Shown: positions 8,988 to 17,664 of the stretch, piece after piece | Numbering within the stretch: the first letter of the stretch is position 1 | How the letters are laid out: each line of letters begins with the position of its first letter | Source: Rhizobium leucaenae USDA 9039 | GTDB taxonomy: Bacteria > Pseudomonadota > Alphaproteobacteria > Rhizobiales > Rhizobiaceae | DNA: 64,000 bases | Direction: 5' to 3' | Assembly: GCF_000426285.1 (NCBI RefSeq) | Contig: NZ_AUFB01000016.1 | Location: 62,001 to 126,000, forward strand | The notes under the pieces: generated by a model | Seen by the model: the letters and a program-made list of their open reading frames with translations, nothing else | Databases searched by the model: none | Told to the model about the DNA's origin: nothing | Made by a program: the position numbers and the translations under genes

Positions 8988-10106
8988 TTACGCTACGTTC
9001 AAGACGCTTTCCGGAGCGAAGGCTTCATAGCCGAGCGCTTCGGCGACGGGCCTGTTGGTCACGCGGCCTTTGTGGATATTGAGGCCGTTGCGCAGGTGCT
9101 TATCCTCGGCAATGGCGCGCAGGCCCCGGTCTGCGAGGGCGAGGCCATAATAGATGGTGGCATTGTTCAGCGCATGCGCCGAAGTGACCGGAACCGCACC
9201 CGGCATGTTGGCGACGCAATAATGCACGATGCCTTCGACCTCGTAGGTCGGTTCGGAATGGGTCGTAGCATGCGAGGTTTCGAAGCAACCGCCCTGGTCG
9301 ATGGCGACGTCAACGATGACGGCACCCTTCTTCATGCCGGAGAGCATTTCGCGCGTGACGAGCTTCGGCGCTGCTGCGCCGGGGATCAACACGGCGCCGA
9401 TGACGAGATCGGCGGCGAAGACCTCTTCTTCGAGCGCCTGGATGCTGGAATAGCGCGTGTGGACACGGCCGTTGAAGATGTCGTCCAACTGGCGCAGGCG
9501 CGGCAGCGAACGATCGAGAATGCTGACATCGGCGCCGAGCCCCGCCGCCATCTTGGCAGCATGAAGGCCGACGACACCGCCGCCGATGATGGCGACCTTG
9601 GCCGGCAGGACGCCGGGCACACCACCAAGCAGGATGCCGAGGCCGCCATTGGCTTTCTGCAACGCGGTGGCGCCCGCCTGGATGGACAGGCGGCCCGCCA
9701 CTTCCGACATCGGTGCAAGCAGCGGCAGGCCGCCGCGCTCATCGGTGACGGTTTCATAGGCGACAGCGGTAACGCCGGAGGCGATGAGGCCCTTGGTCTG
9801 CTCCGGATCGGGCGCGAGGTGCAGATAGGTATAGAGAAGCTGGCCGTCGCGCAGTTGCGCCCATTCGGAAGCCTGCGGCTCCTTGACCTTCACGATCATG
9901 TCGCACTTTTCAAAAATGTCCTTCGCGGTGGCGGCGATCTTGGCGCCGGCGGCGATATAGGCGTGATCATCGGCACCAATACCGGCACCCGCTTTGGTCT
10001 CGACCCAGACCTCATGACCATGGGCAACATATTCGCGAACGGATGCGGGCGTCAGACCGACGCGATATTCATGATTCTTGATCTCTTTCGGACAACCAAC
10101 GCGCAT
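8988..10106 (-). CDS. ald: Alanine dehydrogenase
   Basis: A 372-residue NAD-dependent enzyme interconverting L-alanine and pyruvate plus ammonia. It starts with the family signature [20 protein letters not shown]. The substrate-binding residues Arg15, Lys75 and His96 are in place, and the NAD-binding glycine motif GGGVVG is at 175-180. The length equals the family standard. It is divergent from an Lrp/AsnC regulator, the usual rhizobial arrangement in which the regulator activates ald in response to alanine. The shared control region holds a striking inverted repeat. Confidence 0.95.
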   Translation of the reverse strand: MRVGCPKEIKNHEYRVGLTPASVREYVAHGHEVWVETKAGAGIGADDHAYIAAGAKIAATAKDIFEKCDMIVKVKEPQASEWAQLRDGQLLYTYLHLAPDPEQTKGLIASGVTAVAYETVTDERGGLPLLAPMSEVAGRLSIQAGATALQKANGGLGILLGGVPGVLPAKVAIIGGGVVGLHAAKMAAGLGADVSILDRSLPRLRQLDDIFNGRVHTRYSSIQALEEEVFAADLVIGAVLIPGAAAPKLVTREMLSGMKKGAVIVDVAIDQGGCFETSHATTHSEPTYEVEGIVHYCVANMPGAVPVTSAHALNNATIYYGLALADRGLRAIAEDKHLRNGLNIHKGRVTNRPVAEALGYEAFAPESVLNVA

Positions 10107-10164
10107 TTTCTTCTCCCTGAATGCTTATCCGCTTTGCAACTGTTCCGCTCTGAATGAGAACACC

Positions 10165-10237
10165 TTCGCTTTGAAATGTCCTTGCAAAGACAATTTGCCG
10201 AACTGGCTTTTTTCGTGAATTATTGCGTCAAAGCGAA
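10165..10237. promoter_or_regulatory. Inverted-repeat operator region between ald and the Lrp/AsnC gene
   Basis: TTCGCTTTGA (10165-10174) and its exact complement TCAAAGCGAA (10228-10237) face each other across 53 bases of AT-rich DNA in the divergent promoter region. Lrp/AsnC proteins wrap DNA as octamers on several spaced sites, so this layout fits regulator binding. Confidence 0.6.
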
Positions 10238-10241
10238 ATTT

Positions 10242-10258
10242 TTCGAAGGGTCTTCGAA
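10242..10258 (+). promoter_or_regulatory. Palindrome over the ribosome-binding site and start of the Lrp/AsnC gene
   Basis: TTCGAAG-GGT-CTTCGAA is a perfect 7-bp inverted repeat with a 3-base spacer. It contains the GAAGGG ribosome-binding site, and its last A is the first base of the start codon. It could be an autoregulatory operator or an mRNA hairpin limiting translation. Confidence 0.5.
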
Positions 10259-10719
10259 TGCCTAATATAGACACCATCGATCGTTCGATTTTGCGCGTGC
10301 TGCAACAGAACGCCCGGATCACCAATGCCGAGCTTGCCGAAAAAATCGGCCTCTCGCCCTCCGCCTGCTCGCGCCGGCTCGACATTCTGGAGAAGAATGG
10401 CGTGATCGGCGGCTATCATGCACGGCTGTCGCACAAGGCGCTGGACTACAAGATGATCGCCATCGTGCACATCTCGCTATCCGGCCAGTTTGCCAAGACG
10501 CTGTCGGAATTCGAAACGGCGGTCAAACGCTGCCCCAACGTGCTCGTCTGCTATCTCATGTCCGGCGAATACGATTATATCCTGCGCGTCGCCGCGCGCG
10601 ATCTCGAAGACTACGAACGCATCCACCGCGACTGGCTCTCCGCCTTGCCGCATGTGGTGAAGATCAATTCCAGCTTCGCGTTGCGCGAAATCATCGACCG
10701 GCCGAATGTCGGGCTCTAG
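10258..10719 (+). CDS. Lrp/AsnC family transcriptional regulator, probable ald activator
   Basis: A 153-residue regulator. The N-terminal winged helix-turn-helix (about 1-60) includes RSILRVLQQNARITNAELA and LSPSACSRRLDILEKNGVI. The C-terminal RAM/AsnC effector domain covers about 65-150. It is divergent from ald across 151 bases, which makes it the likely alanine-responsive AldR-type regulator. That target is inferred from context. Confidence 0.88.
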   Translation: MPNIDTIDRSILRVLQQNARITNAELAEKIGLSPSACSRRLDILEKNGVIGGYHARLSHKALDYKMIAIVHISLSGQFAKTLSEFETAVKRCPNVLVCYLMSGEYDYILRVAARDLEDYERIHRDWLSALPHVVKINSSFALREIIDRPNVGL

Positions 10720-10819
10720 AGCGGTTCAGCGCTTCACGGAATCGCTTTCCCTCTCTATCCCTTTGTTTTTACGCATTCCGGACGGAAAACCGCTTCGCAC
10801 TTTTCGTGGAAGTGCTCTA
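10717..10819. repeat. Rhizobial-type palindromic intergenic mosaic element
   Basis: About 100 bases bounded by TAGAGC (10717-10722) and its complement GCTCTA (10814-10819). Inside, GCGGTTCAGCGCTTCACGGA is loosely complementary to the stretch CATTCCGGACGGAAAACCGC. The wording (AGAGCGGTT, GGAATCGC, TTTTTACGCATTCCG, AAAACCGCTTCGCACTTTTC) matches an element I recognise from many Rhizobium intergenic regions. Its first bases overlap the stop of the preceding gene. Confidence 0.65.
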
Positions 10820-10838
10820 AGCTGCGCGGAAGATCGAA

Positions 10839-11648
10839 CTATCGTAGGTCGAGCAGCAAGGCGCGGTGATCGGAGACTTCCGGCTCGGCGACGGCGTCGA
10901 ATGCAATCACCTCCACAGCCGATGTCACCAGCATATAGTCGGCGAAACGCGGCTCCTTGCGATAATAGGAGGTCCGTGTGTCGCGGTGGCCGCGCGAGGT
11001 AACGAGGTCGGAAAGTCCGAATGCGCTCAGGGCATCGAAGGTCATGCTCCCCGGCAGCACATTGAAGTCGCCGCAGACGACGAGCCTCTCATCGCCCTGG
11101 CGAACGCGCCGGATGAGTTCCACCAACGCGTCCGCCTGATGGCGACGCGCCGGCGTGTCGCCCTTGCCTTCAAGATCACGCAGGCCATGCATCTGCGCGA
11201 TGGTGACGGGGAAACCGCCCTCGTAATCGAAGATGCGAATACAGTGCGCGTTGCGCGACCGCGGATGCAGACCCCAGCCGTCGGCCGAGAATTCCCCATG
11301 CACGAAACCCGAGGCCTGGCCGATGACCGGATAGGATCTGCGCACAAAGGTTGCCAAGCCGAATTCGGACGCGATCCGCCGGTCGCCATCGAAGAGATCG
11401 CCCCGCGCCGTCGGGCTGAAGAATGCGTCATATGCCGGAAGAGCTGCGCTGATCTCATCGAAGAGATTGGCCCGCTGCGCAAGCTCGACCCCATGATCGC
11501 GATAAACCAGCCATTCGGATTGCGCGTCTGCGGTGCGCCCGACTTCCTGCAGGCACAGGACATCCGCGTCGACCTCGACGAGATATCGCATCAGCGGCTC
11601 ATACAGCAGGCCGCCCCATACATTCAGTGAAACGATGCGCAACGTCAT
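10839..11648 (-). CDS. Endonuclease/exonuclease/phosphatase family protein
   Basis: A 269-residue protein of the EEP (DNase I-like) fold. Typical motifs appear in order: LRIVSLNVWGG at the N-terminus, a metal-binding Glu in DVLCLQEVG, HGLRD, VVCGDFNVLPGS, and the terminal SDHRALLLDL. The ATG at 11648 is preferred over an extension to 11696 because it sits directly before the first conserved strand. The substrate (nucleic acid, phosphoinositide or other phosphodiester) cannot be assigned. No signal peptide is seen. Confidence 0.82.
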   Translation of the reverse strand: MTLRIVSLNVWGGLLYEPLMRYLVEVDADVLCLQEVGRTADAQSEWLVYRDHGVELAQRANLFDEISAALPAYDAFFSPTARGDLFDGDRRIASEFGLATFVRRSYPVIGQASGFVHGEFSADGWGLHPRSRNAHCIRIFDYEGGFPVTIAQMHGLRDLEGKGDTPARRHQADALVELIRRVRQGDERLVVCGDFNVLPGSMTFDALSAFGLSDLVTSRGHRDTRTSYYRKEPRFADYMLVTSAVEVIAFDAVAEPEVSDHRALLLDLR

Positions 11649-11811
11649 TCCTTCTTTCCCAAAATCCCCGCCTGACCCGCACTGAGTTGAAACCATTAAA
11701 ATCAGGCGGTCCCGATTCGGAACGGATCACGTCAATTTTAGCGATCGTTCTAAGCACCTTTCAACGCCTGCCTGCTATCCGGTACGTCAGATACATGCAT
11801 CGAGGTTAGTC

Positions 11812-12171
11812 ATGCACCCGATTTCAAAACCGCTCACCGAGAGCAATCTGAAAATCAAAGCGAGGCGTTCCCAGCGCAAGCGTGCCCGTCTGATGGGTCG
11901 AATCCGGTATTTCGCCAAGGCGGTTACCGGCCGCGTTGTCGATATTTCCACCGGCGGCATTGCGCTCGACCTGCAATCGCCGATCCATGCCGCCGCCGGC
12001 AGCAAGGTCCGTGTCGAATGCGACGACATCGGCATCTTGGAGGGCATCGTACGCTGGACCCATAGCGGCCGGATCGGCATCGAATTCGATCCCTCCTCTA
12101 ATGCAGCGGCTCAGGTCGCTTCCTATTTCCGCTTTTTCCACAAGGACATACAGCCGGTTCTGAAACGCTGA
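11812..12171 (+). CDS. PilZ domain protein
   Basis: A 119-residue single-domain protein. The c-di-GMP binding signature appears as an arginine cluster (RSQRKRARLMGR, about 20-31) and DISTGGIAL (about 43-51). PilZ proteins bind c-di-GMP and adjust motility, polysaccharide or cell-envelope processes. The spacing between the two motifs is short, as in stand-alone PilZ proteins. There are no neighbours in the same operon. Confidence 0.82.
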   Translation: MHPISKPLTESNLKIKARRSQRKRARLMGRIRYFAKAVTGRVVDISTGGIALDLQSPIHAAAGSKVRVECDDIGILEGIVRWTHSGRIGIEFDPSSNAAAQVASYFRFFHKDIQPVLKR

Positions 12172-12252
12172 CGGCTTCTTCTTTCCCTGACGCCGGGACC
12201 ACAATAAGCCTGTCATAATAGTGGTGCACACCTTCAAAATTCGTCTTAATCT

Positions 12253-12285
12253 CCCTCACCCCACGAGGCGTTCGAGGGATGAGGG
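12253..12285. repeat. Short imperfect hairpin upstream of cpdB
   Basis: CCCTCA (12253-12258) pairs with TGAGGG (12280-12285). The pairing extends through CCC and GGG with one bulged base. It lies 26 bases upstream of the cpdB start and may sit in its leader. Confidence 0.4.
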
Positions 12286-12310
12286 ATTCGTTGTTGAAGG
12301 AGTGTGTTTC

Positions 12311-14299
12311 ATGTCTTCCATTCTGGAATTGCCCAGCATGTCGCGCCGTTCTTTGCTGCAGGGCCTTAGCGCCACGGCCGCGCTGATCGTGCTGCATCCT
12401 TTCGCGGCCCGCGCGGCCAGCAATCAGGCGCACCTGCGCCTCATGGAAACGACAGACATTCACGTCAATGTCTTCCCTTACGATTACTACGCCGACAAGC
12501 CGAACGACACGATGGGACTGTCGCGCACGGCAACGATCATCGACAACATCCGCGCCGAGGCCACCAACTCGCTGCTGATCGATAATGGCGACGTGCTCCA
12601 GGGCAATCCGATGGGCGACTATATGGCCTATCAGCACGGCATGAAGGACGGCGACGTTCATCCCGTCATCAAGGCGATGAATACGCTCGGCTATGAGGTC
12701 GGCACGCTCGGAAATCACGAGTTCAACTATGGCCTCGACTTCATGTTCAAGGTGCTGGGCGGGGCGAACTTCCCCTTCGTCTGCGCCAACCTGACCAAGG
12801 GCCAGCTTGCCTCCGACCCGAAGAAGGACGATCTGTTCTTCAAGCCGTATCTTATCGTCGAAAAGAAGATCAAGGACGGCGCCGGCAATGAAAATACGAT
12901 CAAGATCGGCTTTATCGGCTTCGTGCCGCCGCAGATCATGCTCTGGGATGTCAAGAATCTCGAAGGCAAGGCACAGACGCGCGACATCGTCGAGGCTGCT
13001 AAGGCCTGGGTACCGGTGATGAAGGAAGAAGGCGCCGACATCGTCATTGCGCTTTCCCACTCCGGCATCGACGGCAGCGGCCCGGCCGATAAGATGGAAA
13101 ACGCCTCGCTCTATGTCGCCGCCGTTCCCGGCATCGATGCGATCTTCACCGGTCACCAGCACCTCGTCTTCCCTGGCCCCAAGACCTGGGACGGCATCAA
13201 GGACGCCGATCCGGTGAAGGGCACGCTGCATGGCAAGCCGGCTGTCATGGCAGGCTTCTGGGGGTCGCATCTCGGCCTCATCGACCTGCTCCTGGAAAAG
13301 GATGGCAAGAGCTGGAAGATCGTCGACTTCACTTCCGAGGCGCGGCCGATCTACCATCGCGACGACAAGAAGAAGGTCATCGCCGATGTCGCCGACAAGA
13401 AGGAAGTGGTGGAAGCCGCAAAGGCCGAGCACGAAGCGACGCTGACCTATGTCCGCACGCCGGTCGGCAAGACCTCCGCGCCGCTCTACTCCTACTTCGC
13501 GCTCGTCGCCGACGATCCCTCGGTGCAGGTCGTGAGCCAGGCGCAGATCTGGTACATCAAGAACATGCTGAAAGAGACGCAGTATAAGGATCTGCCGGTG
13601 CTTTCGGCGGCAGCGCCCTTCAAATGCGGCGGGCGCAACGGCGCCGATTATTATACCGACGTTCCGGCCGGCAATATTGCCATCAAGAATGTCGCCGACC
13701 TCTATCTTTATCCGAACACGGTGCAGGCGGTCGTCATCAACGGCGCGCAGGTCAAGAACTGGCTCGAAATGTCGGCGGCGATGTTCAATCAGGTCCAGCC
13801 GGGCGCAAAGGATGCGGATCTGATCAACAACAGCTTCCCATCCTATAACTTCGACGTCATCGACGGCGTCACCTATCAGATCGACATCTCCCAGCCGCGC
13901 CGCTTCGGCGACGACGGCAAGGTTCTGAATGCCGATGCCAACCGCATCCAGAATCTTCAGTTCGACGGCAAGCCGATCGATCCCGCTCAGAAGTTCCTGG
14001 TCGTCAGCAACAACTACCGCGCCGGCGGCGGCGGCAACTTCCCGGAAATTGCTTCCGATAAGGTCGTCTACCAGGCTCCGGATACCAACCGTGACGTTAT
14101 CGTCCGCTATGTGCATGACCAGGGCACGATCAATCCGACCGCCGACGGCAACTGGACCTTCAAGCCGCTGCCAGGCACGACGGTCCTATTCCAAAGCTCA
14201 CCCAAGGCCAAGGATTTCCTCGCCCAGGTGAAAAGCGTGAAGATCGAGGAGGCCGGCGAAGGTAGCGACGGCTTCCATAACTTCCGGCTGGTTCTTTAG
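12311..14299 (+). CDS. cpdB: Bifunctional 2',3'-cyclic-nucleotide 2'-phosphodiesterase/3'-nucleotidase
   Basis: A 662-residue periplasmic enzyme scavenging nucleotides and phosphate. A signal peptide with twin-arginine character (SRRSLLQGLSATAALIVL, residues 11-28) ends near AARA. The metallophosphatase domain shows METTDIH, DNGDVLQGNP, GNHEFNYG and GHQH. The C-terminal 5'-nucleotidase domain follows, with NNYRAGGGGNF binding nucleotide. The ATG at 12311 has GAAGGAG upstream and begins the signal peptide; a longer frame to 12221 is unlikely. A strong terminator follows. Confidence 0.93.
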   Translation: MSSILELPSMSRRSLLQGLSATAALIVLHPFAARAASNQAHLRLMETTDIHVNVFPYDYYADKPNDTMGLSRTATIIDNIRAEATNSLLIDNGDVLQGNPMGDYMAYQHGMKDGDVHPVIKAMNTLGYEVGTLGNHEFNYGLDFMFKVLGGANFPFVCANLTKGQLASDPKKDDLFFKPYLIVEKKIKDGAGNENTIKIGFIGFVPPQIMLWDVKNLEGKAQTRDIVEAAKAWVPVMKEEGADIVIALSHSGIDGSGPADKMENASLYVAAVPGIDAIFTGHQHLVFPGPKTWDGIKDADPVKGTLHGKPAVMAGFWGSHLGLIDLLLEKDGKSWKIVDFTSEARPIYHRDDKKKVIADVADKKEVVEAAKAEHEATLTYVRTPVGKTSAPLYSYFALVADDPSVQVVSQAQIWYIKNMLKETQYKDLPVLSAAAPFKCGGRNGADYYTDVPAGNIAIKNVADLYLYPNTVQAVVINGAQVKNWLEMSAAMFNQVQPGAKDADLINNSFPSYNFDVIDGVTYQIDISQPRRFGDDGKVLNADANRIQNLQFDGKPIDPAQKFLVVSNNYRAGGGGNFPEIASDKVVYQAPDTNRDVIVRYVHDQGTINPTADGNWTFKPLPGTTVLFQSSPKAKDFLAQVKSVKIEEAGEGSDGFHNFRLVL

Positions 14300-14310
14300 A
14301 CCCGGTCGTT

Positions 14311-14342
14311 CCCTCTCCCCGCATAGGCGGGGAGAGGGTTTT
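14311..14342 (+). terminator. Intrinsic terminator of cpdB
   Basis: A perfect 12-bp stem (CCCTCTCCCCGC and its complement) with the 4-base loop ATAG, followed by TTTT at 14339-14342, starting 12 bases after the cpdB stop. The T-run reaches the end of the convergent LysR gene. Confidence 0.85.
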
Positions 14343-15310
14343 CACTCTGCCGCCAACTGCTTCTCGTCGGGATGAAACATGTCGACGGCAGCCTTGAAAT
14401 CCGCCTTGTTCGGGCATTTTGAAAGGCGCTCGCCGAAGGCTTCGATCATCCAGGCAGCGGCAGGACCGCGAGGATTGTCGAGCTTGTGAACGGCATAGAT
14501 CGGATATTCGCTCTGATCGTAGGCATCGAGGGCCAGACGCACCAATCGTCCCTTCTGCAGGTCTTCTACGATGAGCGAAGCCGGCAGCCCGCCCCAGCCG
14601 AGGCCGCCACGCATCAATTGATGCTTGGTCGCGATATCGCTGACATGCCAGATCTTGTACGACAGGACGTTGAAATCTTTGCCGCTCGTGAGACCCGAGG
14701 CATCGGTGACGACCAACTGCACCTCGTCTCGCACATCGGTAAGCGTCAACGGCCTCTCGATTTGGGCGAGCGGATGGTTGGGCGAAGCTACCGGAAGCAT
14801 GAAGGAGTGACCGATGCGCTCGATGACCAGCGAATCATCCTGATTTGGCACCGCGCCGCCAATGCCGATCGTCGACTTGCCGCTGGCGACGAGTTCCATC
14901 ATCGTGCCGAGTTCGCCGGTGTCGAGCCGTAGCGAGACAAGCGGGAAGCGATCGCGAAACTCGCTCAGCACGTCCACCGTCGCGTTCGTCGGCACCATAA
15001 CGCTGATGGCGACAGCCACTTCCGCTTCGAGTCCCGCCTTCAAGCCTTTGACACGGGCGCGCATCACACCGAGATCGGAGAGAATGCGGCGCGCATCCTC
15101 CAGCATCGCCCTGCCCGCATCCGTCAGGGTCGGCTGACGGGAGCCTGAACGTTCGAACAATGGCACCTCAAGCTGGGCCTCAAGATTGGCGATCGTGTAG
15201 CTGATGACCGATTGCGCGCGATTGAGCGTGCGCGATGCAGCGGAAAAGCTGCCGGATTCGGCAACGGTCAAAAAGACCTGCAACTGGTCGAGGGTCGGAT
15301 TGGGAAGCAT
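14342..15310 (-). CDS. LysR family transcriptional regulator
   Basis: A 322-residue LysR-type regulator. The N-terminal helix-turn-helix is at about 4-63 (LDQLQVFLTVAESGSFSAAS, LNRAQSVISYTIANLE), and an effector-binding domain covers about 93-300. It is divergent from an azoreductase gene across 138 bases, so that gene is its probable target. The shared region contains a LysR-like inverted repeat. Confidence 0.9.
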   Translation of the reverse strand: MLPNPTLDQLQVFLTVAESGSFSAASRTLNRAQSVISYTIANLEAQLEVPLFERSGSRQPTLTDAGRAMLEDARRILSDLGVMRARVKGLKAGLEAEVAVAISVMVPTNATVDVLSEFRDRFPLVSLRLDTGELGTMMELVASGKSTIGIGGAVPNQDDSLVIERIGHSFMLPVASPNHPLAQIERPLTLTDVRDEVQLVVTDASGLTSGKDFNVLSYKIWHVSDIATKHQLMRGGLGWGGLPASLIVEDLQKGRLVRLALDAYDQSEYPIYAVHKLDNPRGPAAAWMIEAFGERLSKCPNKADFKAAVDMFHPDEKQLAAE

Positions 15311-15330
15311 CTGTGGCCATCCATTCTATC

Positions 15331-15352
15331 GATAATTCCGATCCATATTATC
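15331..15352. promoter_or_regulatory. Candidate LysR operator between the regulator and azoR
   Basis: GATAAT and its complement ATTATC are separated by 10 bases in the divergent region. Symmetric AT-rich repeats of this size, with a T and an A about 11 bases apart, are what LysR regulators recognise. Confidence 0.45.
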
Positions 15353-15448
15353 ACAGTTTTTTCGATGGCACTGCAGACTTATTTCTCTTCTCGAACGATG
15401 ACCGGTCCCCTATCTGGCTCTCGCAACCTATTGAAAAGGAACACAACC

Positions 15449-16063
15449 ATGTCCTCCATTCTCCTTTTGACGTCCAGCCCGCGCTCCGACTCGCTCTCCA
15501 CCAAGATAGCCAGCGAGCTTGCCGACAAGATCAAGGCCCAGAACCCGGGCAAGACGATCGTCTATCGCGATCTCGCCGCCAATGGCCTGCCGCATATCGA
15601 TGAACTCTTCACCGCCGCGATCCGCACGCCGGTCGAGGCTCGCACGCCTGAACAGGCCGAAGCCGTGAAGATTTCCGACCAACTGGTGGACGAGCTGCTC
15701 GCTGCCGACACGGTCGTCATCGGCACCGGCCTGATCAACTTCAACATCTATTCCTCGCTGAAGAGCTGGATCGACAACATCGCCCGCGCCGGCCGCACCT
15801 TCACCTACACGGAAACCGGCCCCAAGGGTCTGGTAACCGGCAAGAAGGCTTATATCGTGCTCGCTTCCGGCGGCGTCTATTCCGAAGGCCCGGCCGCTCC
15901 GCTGAACCACGCTGTTCCCTACCTGAAGTCGGTTCTCGGTTTCATCGGCATCTCCGATGTCGAGACCGTCTATATCGAAGGCCTCGCCTTCGGTCCGGAA
16001 GCCGCTGAAAAGGCAATCGGTGCTGCCCAGGCTCGCGCAACCGAGCTGGCTCTGGCCGCCTAA
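15449..16063 (+). CDS. azoR: FMN-dependent NADH-azoreductase
   Basis: A 204-residue flavodoxin-fold quinone/azo reductase. The FMN phosphate loop is in TSSPRSDSLSTKIA (about 8-21). The segment FNIYSSLKSWIDNIARAGRTFTYTETGPKGL is diagnostic for AzoR. It reduces quinones and azo bonds with NADH, protecting against electrophile stress. The ATG at 15449 follows AAAGGAA. It is divergent from a LysR gene and followed by an intrinsic terminator, so it is monocistronic. Confidence 0.9.
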   Translation: MSSILLLTSSPRSDSLSTKIASELADKIKAQNPGKTIVYRDLAANGLPHIDELFTAAIRTPVEARTPEQAEAVKISDQLVDELLAADTVVIGTGLINFNIYSSLKSWIDNIARAGRTFTYTETGPKGLVTGKKAYIVLASGGVYSEGPAAPLNHAVPYLKSVLGFIGISDVETVYIEGLAFGPEAAEKAIGAAQARATELALAA

Positions 16064-16089
16064 GCTTCCAAAACGATCAATTCTTTGTG

Positions 16090-16118
16090 AGCGGCCGGCC
16101 CCCCACCGGCCGCTTTTT
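16090..16118 (+). terminator. Intrinsic terminator of azoR
   Basis: A perfect 9-bp stem (AGCGGCCGG and its complement, 16090-16098 and 16106-16114) with a 7-base loop and a run of five T ending at 16118. It also separates azoR from the convergent tetR gene. Confidence 0.85.
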
Positions 16119-16704
16119 ATGTCCCGTCGCCTGCTACCAGTTCTTTCACGAAGCTCCGCGCGGCCTCCAGAATTTCGCGGGAGAATTCTTCGTCATTTGC
16201 AATACGCGCGAGGCCGACAGCGCCGGTCATCAGGCACGAGGCGATGATGGCATTGCGCCGCGCGTCCGCTGTATCCGATTGCGGCAGGCGCGCCGTCATC
16301 GATGCGATGTTTCTCCGTATTCCTTCCGTCGCGATCGCGCGAACGGCATCGCCGCTGCGGGCGATATCGGCCGTCAACGCTGCATAGGCACATCCTTCGC
16401 CGCGATGATCGCGATGCCGCGTGCTGAGATAGTCGTCGGCATAGTTCTCCAGAGAAACATCCGCCGGATCAATCCCCTTCTCTTCCAACTGCCGTCGCCA
16501 TGACTCCACCGCCACCTGAACGGCTTCGGCCACGAGTTCGTCCCGGGAGGCGAAATGCTTGTAAAAGCCGCCGACCGTCAGGCCGGCTTCCTTCATCAGA
16601 TCGGCAACGCCAATACCCTCTAGCCCCTCCTCCCGCAGGCGCTTGGCGGCAAGCGTCACGATGCGCTCATGCGTCTTCTGCTTCTCCAACTGAGAATGGC
16701 CCAT
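16117..16704 (-). CDS. TetR/AcrR family transcriptional regulator
   Basis: A 195-residue repressor. The N-terminal helix-turn-helix (about 10-55) contains IGVADLMKEAGLTVGGFYKHFASRDEL, and the C-terminal ligand domain includes GCAYAALTADIARSG, as in regulators of the YcdC/NemR-like type. The ATG at 16704 has GAGGAGA upstream. It is divergent from an SDR gene, and the intergenic region holds a perfect palindrome with a consensus TATAAT, fitting autorepression and control of the SDR. Confidence 0.88.
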   Translation of the reverse strand: MGHSQLEKQKTHERIVTLAAKRLREEGLEGIGVADLMKEAGLTVGGFYKHFASRDELVAEAVQVAVESWRRQLEEKGIDPADVSLENYADDYLSTRHRDHRGEGCAYAALTADIARSGDAVRAIATEGIRRNIASMTARLPQSDTADARRNAIIASCLMTGAVGLARIANDEEFSREILEAARSFVKELVAGDGT

Positions 16705-16737
16705 CGAAAAATCTCCTCGATCCAACTTGACGAAACT

Positions 16738-16777
16738 GGATTATAGTCATAATCCTTATAGAGAACGATCATAATCC
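16738..16777. promoter_or_regulatory. TetR operator candidate between the regulator and SDR gene
   Basis: GGATTAT-AGTC-ATAATCC (16738-16755) is a perfect 7-bp inverted repeat. The half site TCATAATCC recurs 22 bases downstream (16769-16777). A consensus TATAAT for the regulator's own promoter (minus strand, 16740-16745) lies inside the palindrome. Confidence 0.6.
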
Positions 16778-16810
16778 AGATCGCCATTAAAGCCAATAGG
16801 AGCTACGAAC

Positions 16811-17587
16811 ATGCGTCTCAAGAACAAGGTTGCCATCATCACCGGCGGAAACAGCGGCATCGGCCTCGCCACCGCCCGCCTCTTCCTCGCCGAGGGCGCC
16901 AAGGTCGCCATCACCGGCCGCAATGCGAAGACCCTTGCCGCCGCCGTTGAAGAGCTTGGCGGCAATGTCCTCGCACTGCAGGTCGACGTCACCGATGTTG
17001 CAGCCACCGAGAAAGCTTTCGCCGAAGCGGCTGAAAAGCTCGGCAATTTCGATATCGTCTTCGCCAATGCAGGCATTGCCGGCGAAACCGCCGTTGGAAA
17101 GACCACACTGGAGCAGTTCGAGACGGTGGTACGCACCAACTTCACCGCCGTCTTCTTCACGGTGCAGGCTGCCTTGCCGCATCTGAACGACGGTGCATCG
17201 GTGATCCTGAACGGCTCCGTGCACGCAGTTCTCGGTATCCCCGGCTATTCCGCCTATGCCGGCACCAAGGGCGCTGTCCGCGCCATGACCCGCAACCTGG
17301 CATCCGAACTTGCTCCGCGCGGCATCCGCGTCAACCAGGTCACGCCCGGCGCCACCAAGACGCCAATCTGGAACACACGGGCCATGACGGAAGATGCTAA
17401 GGATGCCCTGGAAGCACGCTTCGGTAGCCTGAGCCCCCTTGGCCGCATGAGCGAGGCCGACGAGATCGCCAGGGCCGCCCTCTACTTCGCATCGGACGAT
17501 TCCGCCAACGTGACGGCAATCGAAATCACGGTCGACGGCGGCGCGACCAGCGCTCCCTCGGGTGCCAAGCTTTTCCGCACGGCGTAA
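16811..17587 (+). CDS. SDR family oxidoreductase
   Basis: A 258-residue classical short-chain dehydrogenase. The nucleotide-binding motif TGGNSGIG is near residues 11-18, the NAG motif at about 90-92, the catalytic Ser in NGSVHA, and the Tyr and Lys in YSAYAGTKGA. Length and the C-terminal DGGAT are standard. It is divergent from a TetR gene that probably represses it; such pairs often respond to electrophiles or small lipophilic compounds. The substrate is unknown. Confidence 0.87.
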   Translation: MRLKNKVAIITGGNSGIGLATARLFLAEGAKVAITGRNAKTLAAAVEELGGNVLALQVDVTDVAATEKAFAEAAEKLGNFDIVFANAGIAGETAVGKTTLEQFETVVRTNFTAVFFTVQAALPHLNDGASVILNGSVHAVLGIPGYSAYAGTKGAVRAMTRNLASELAPRGIRVNQVTPGATKTPIWNTRAMTEDAKDALEARFGSLSPLGRMSEADEIARAALYFASDDSANVTAIEITVDGGATSAPSGAKLFRTA

Positions 17588-17613
17588 AAGCGAATAAAGA
17601 CCACAAACAACAA

Positions 17614-17631
17614 GGCCGCCATTCGGCGGCC
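17614..17631. terminator. Hairpin after the SDR gene
   Basis: A 7-bp perfect stem (GGCCGCC and GGCGGCC) with the loop ATTC, 27 bases after the SDR stop and before the convergent HlyU-family gene. No T-run follows, so termination strength is uncertain. Confidence 0.5.
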
Positions 17632-17664
17632 GTCATCGTTCCGGTTAGTTGGCCAAATCCTGAA

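Noticed and set aside
12098-14116. 672-codon open frame opposite cpdB
   Set aside because: It mirrors the cpdB codons, lacks domain motifs, and reads as an Asp/Arg/Ile-rich antisense product typical of GC-rich shadow frames.
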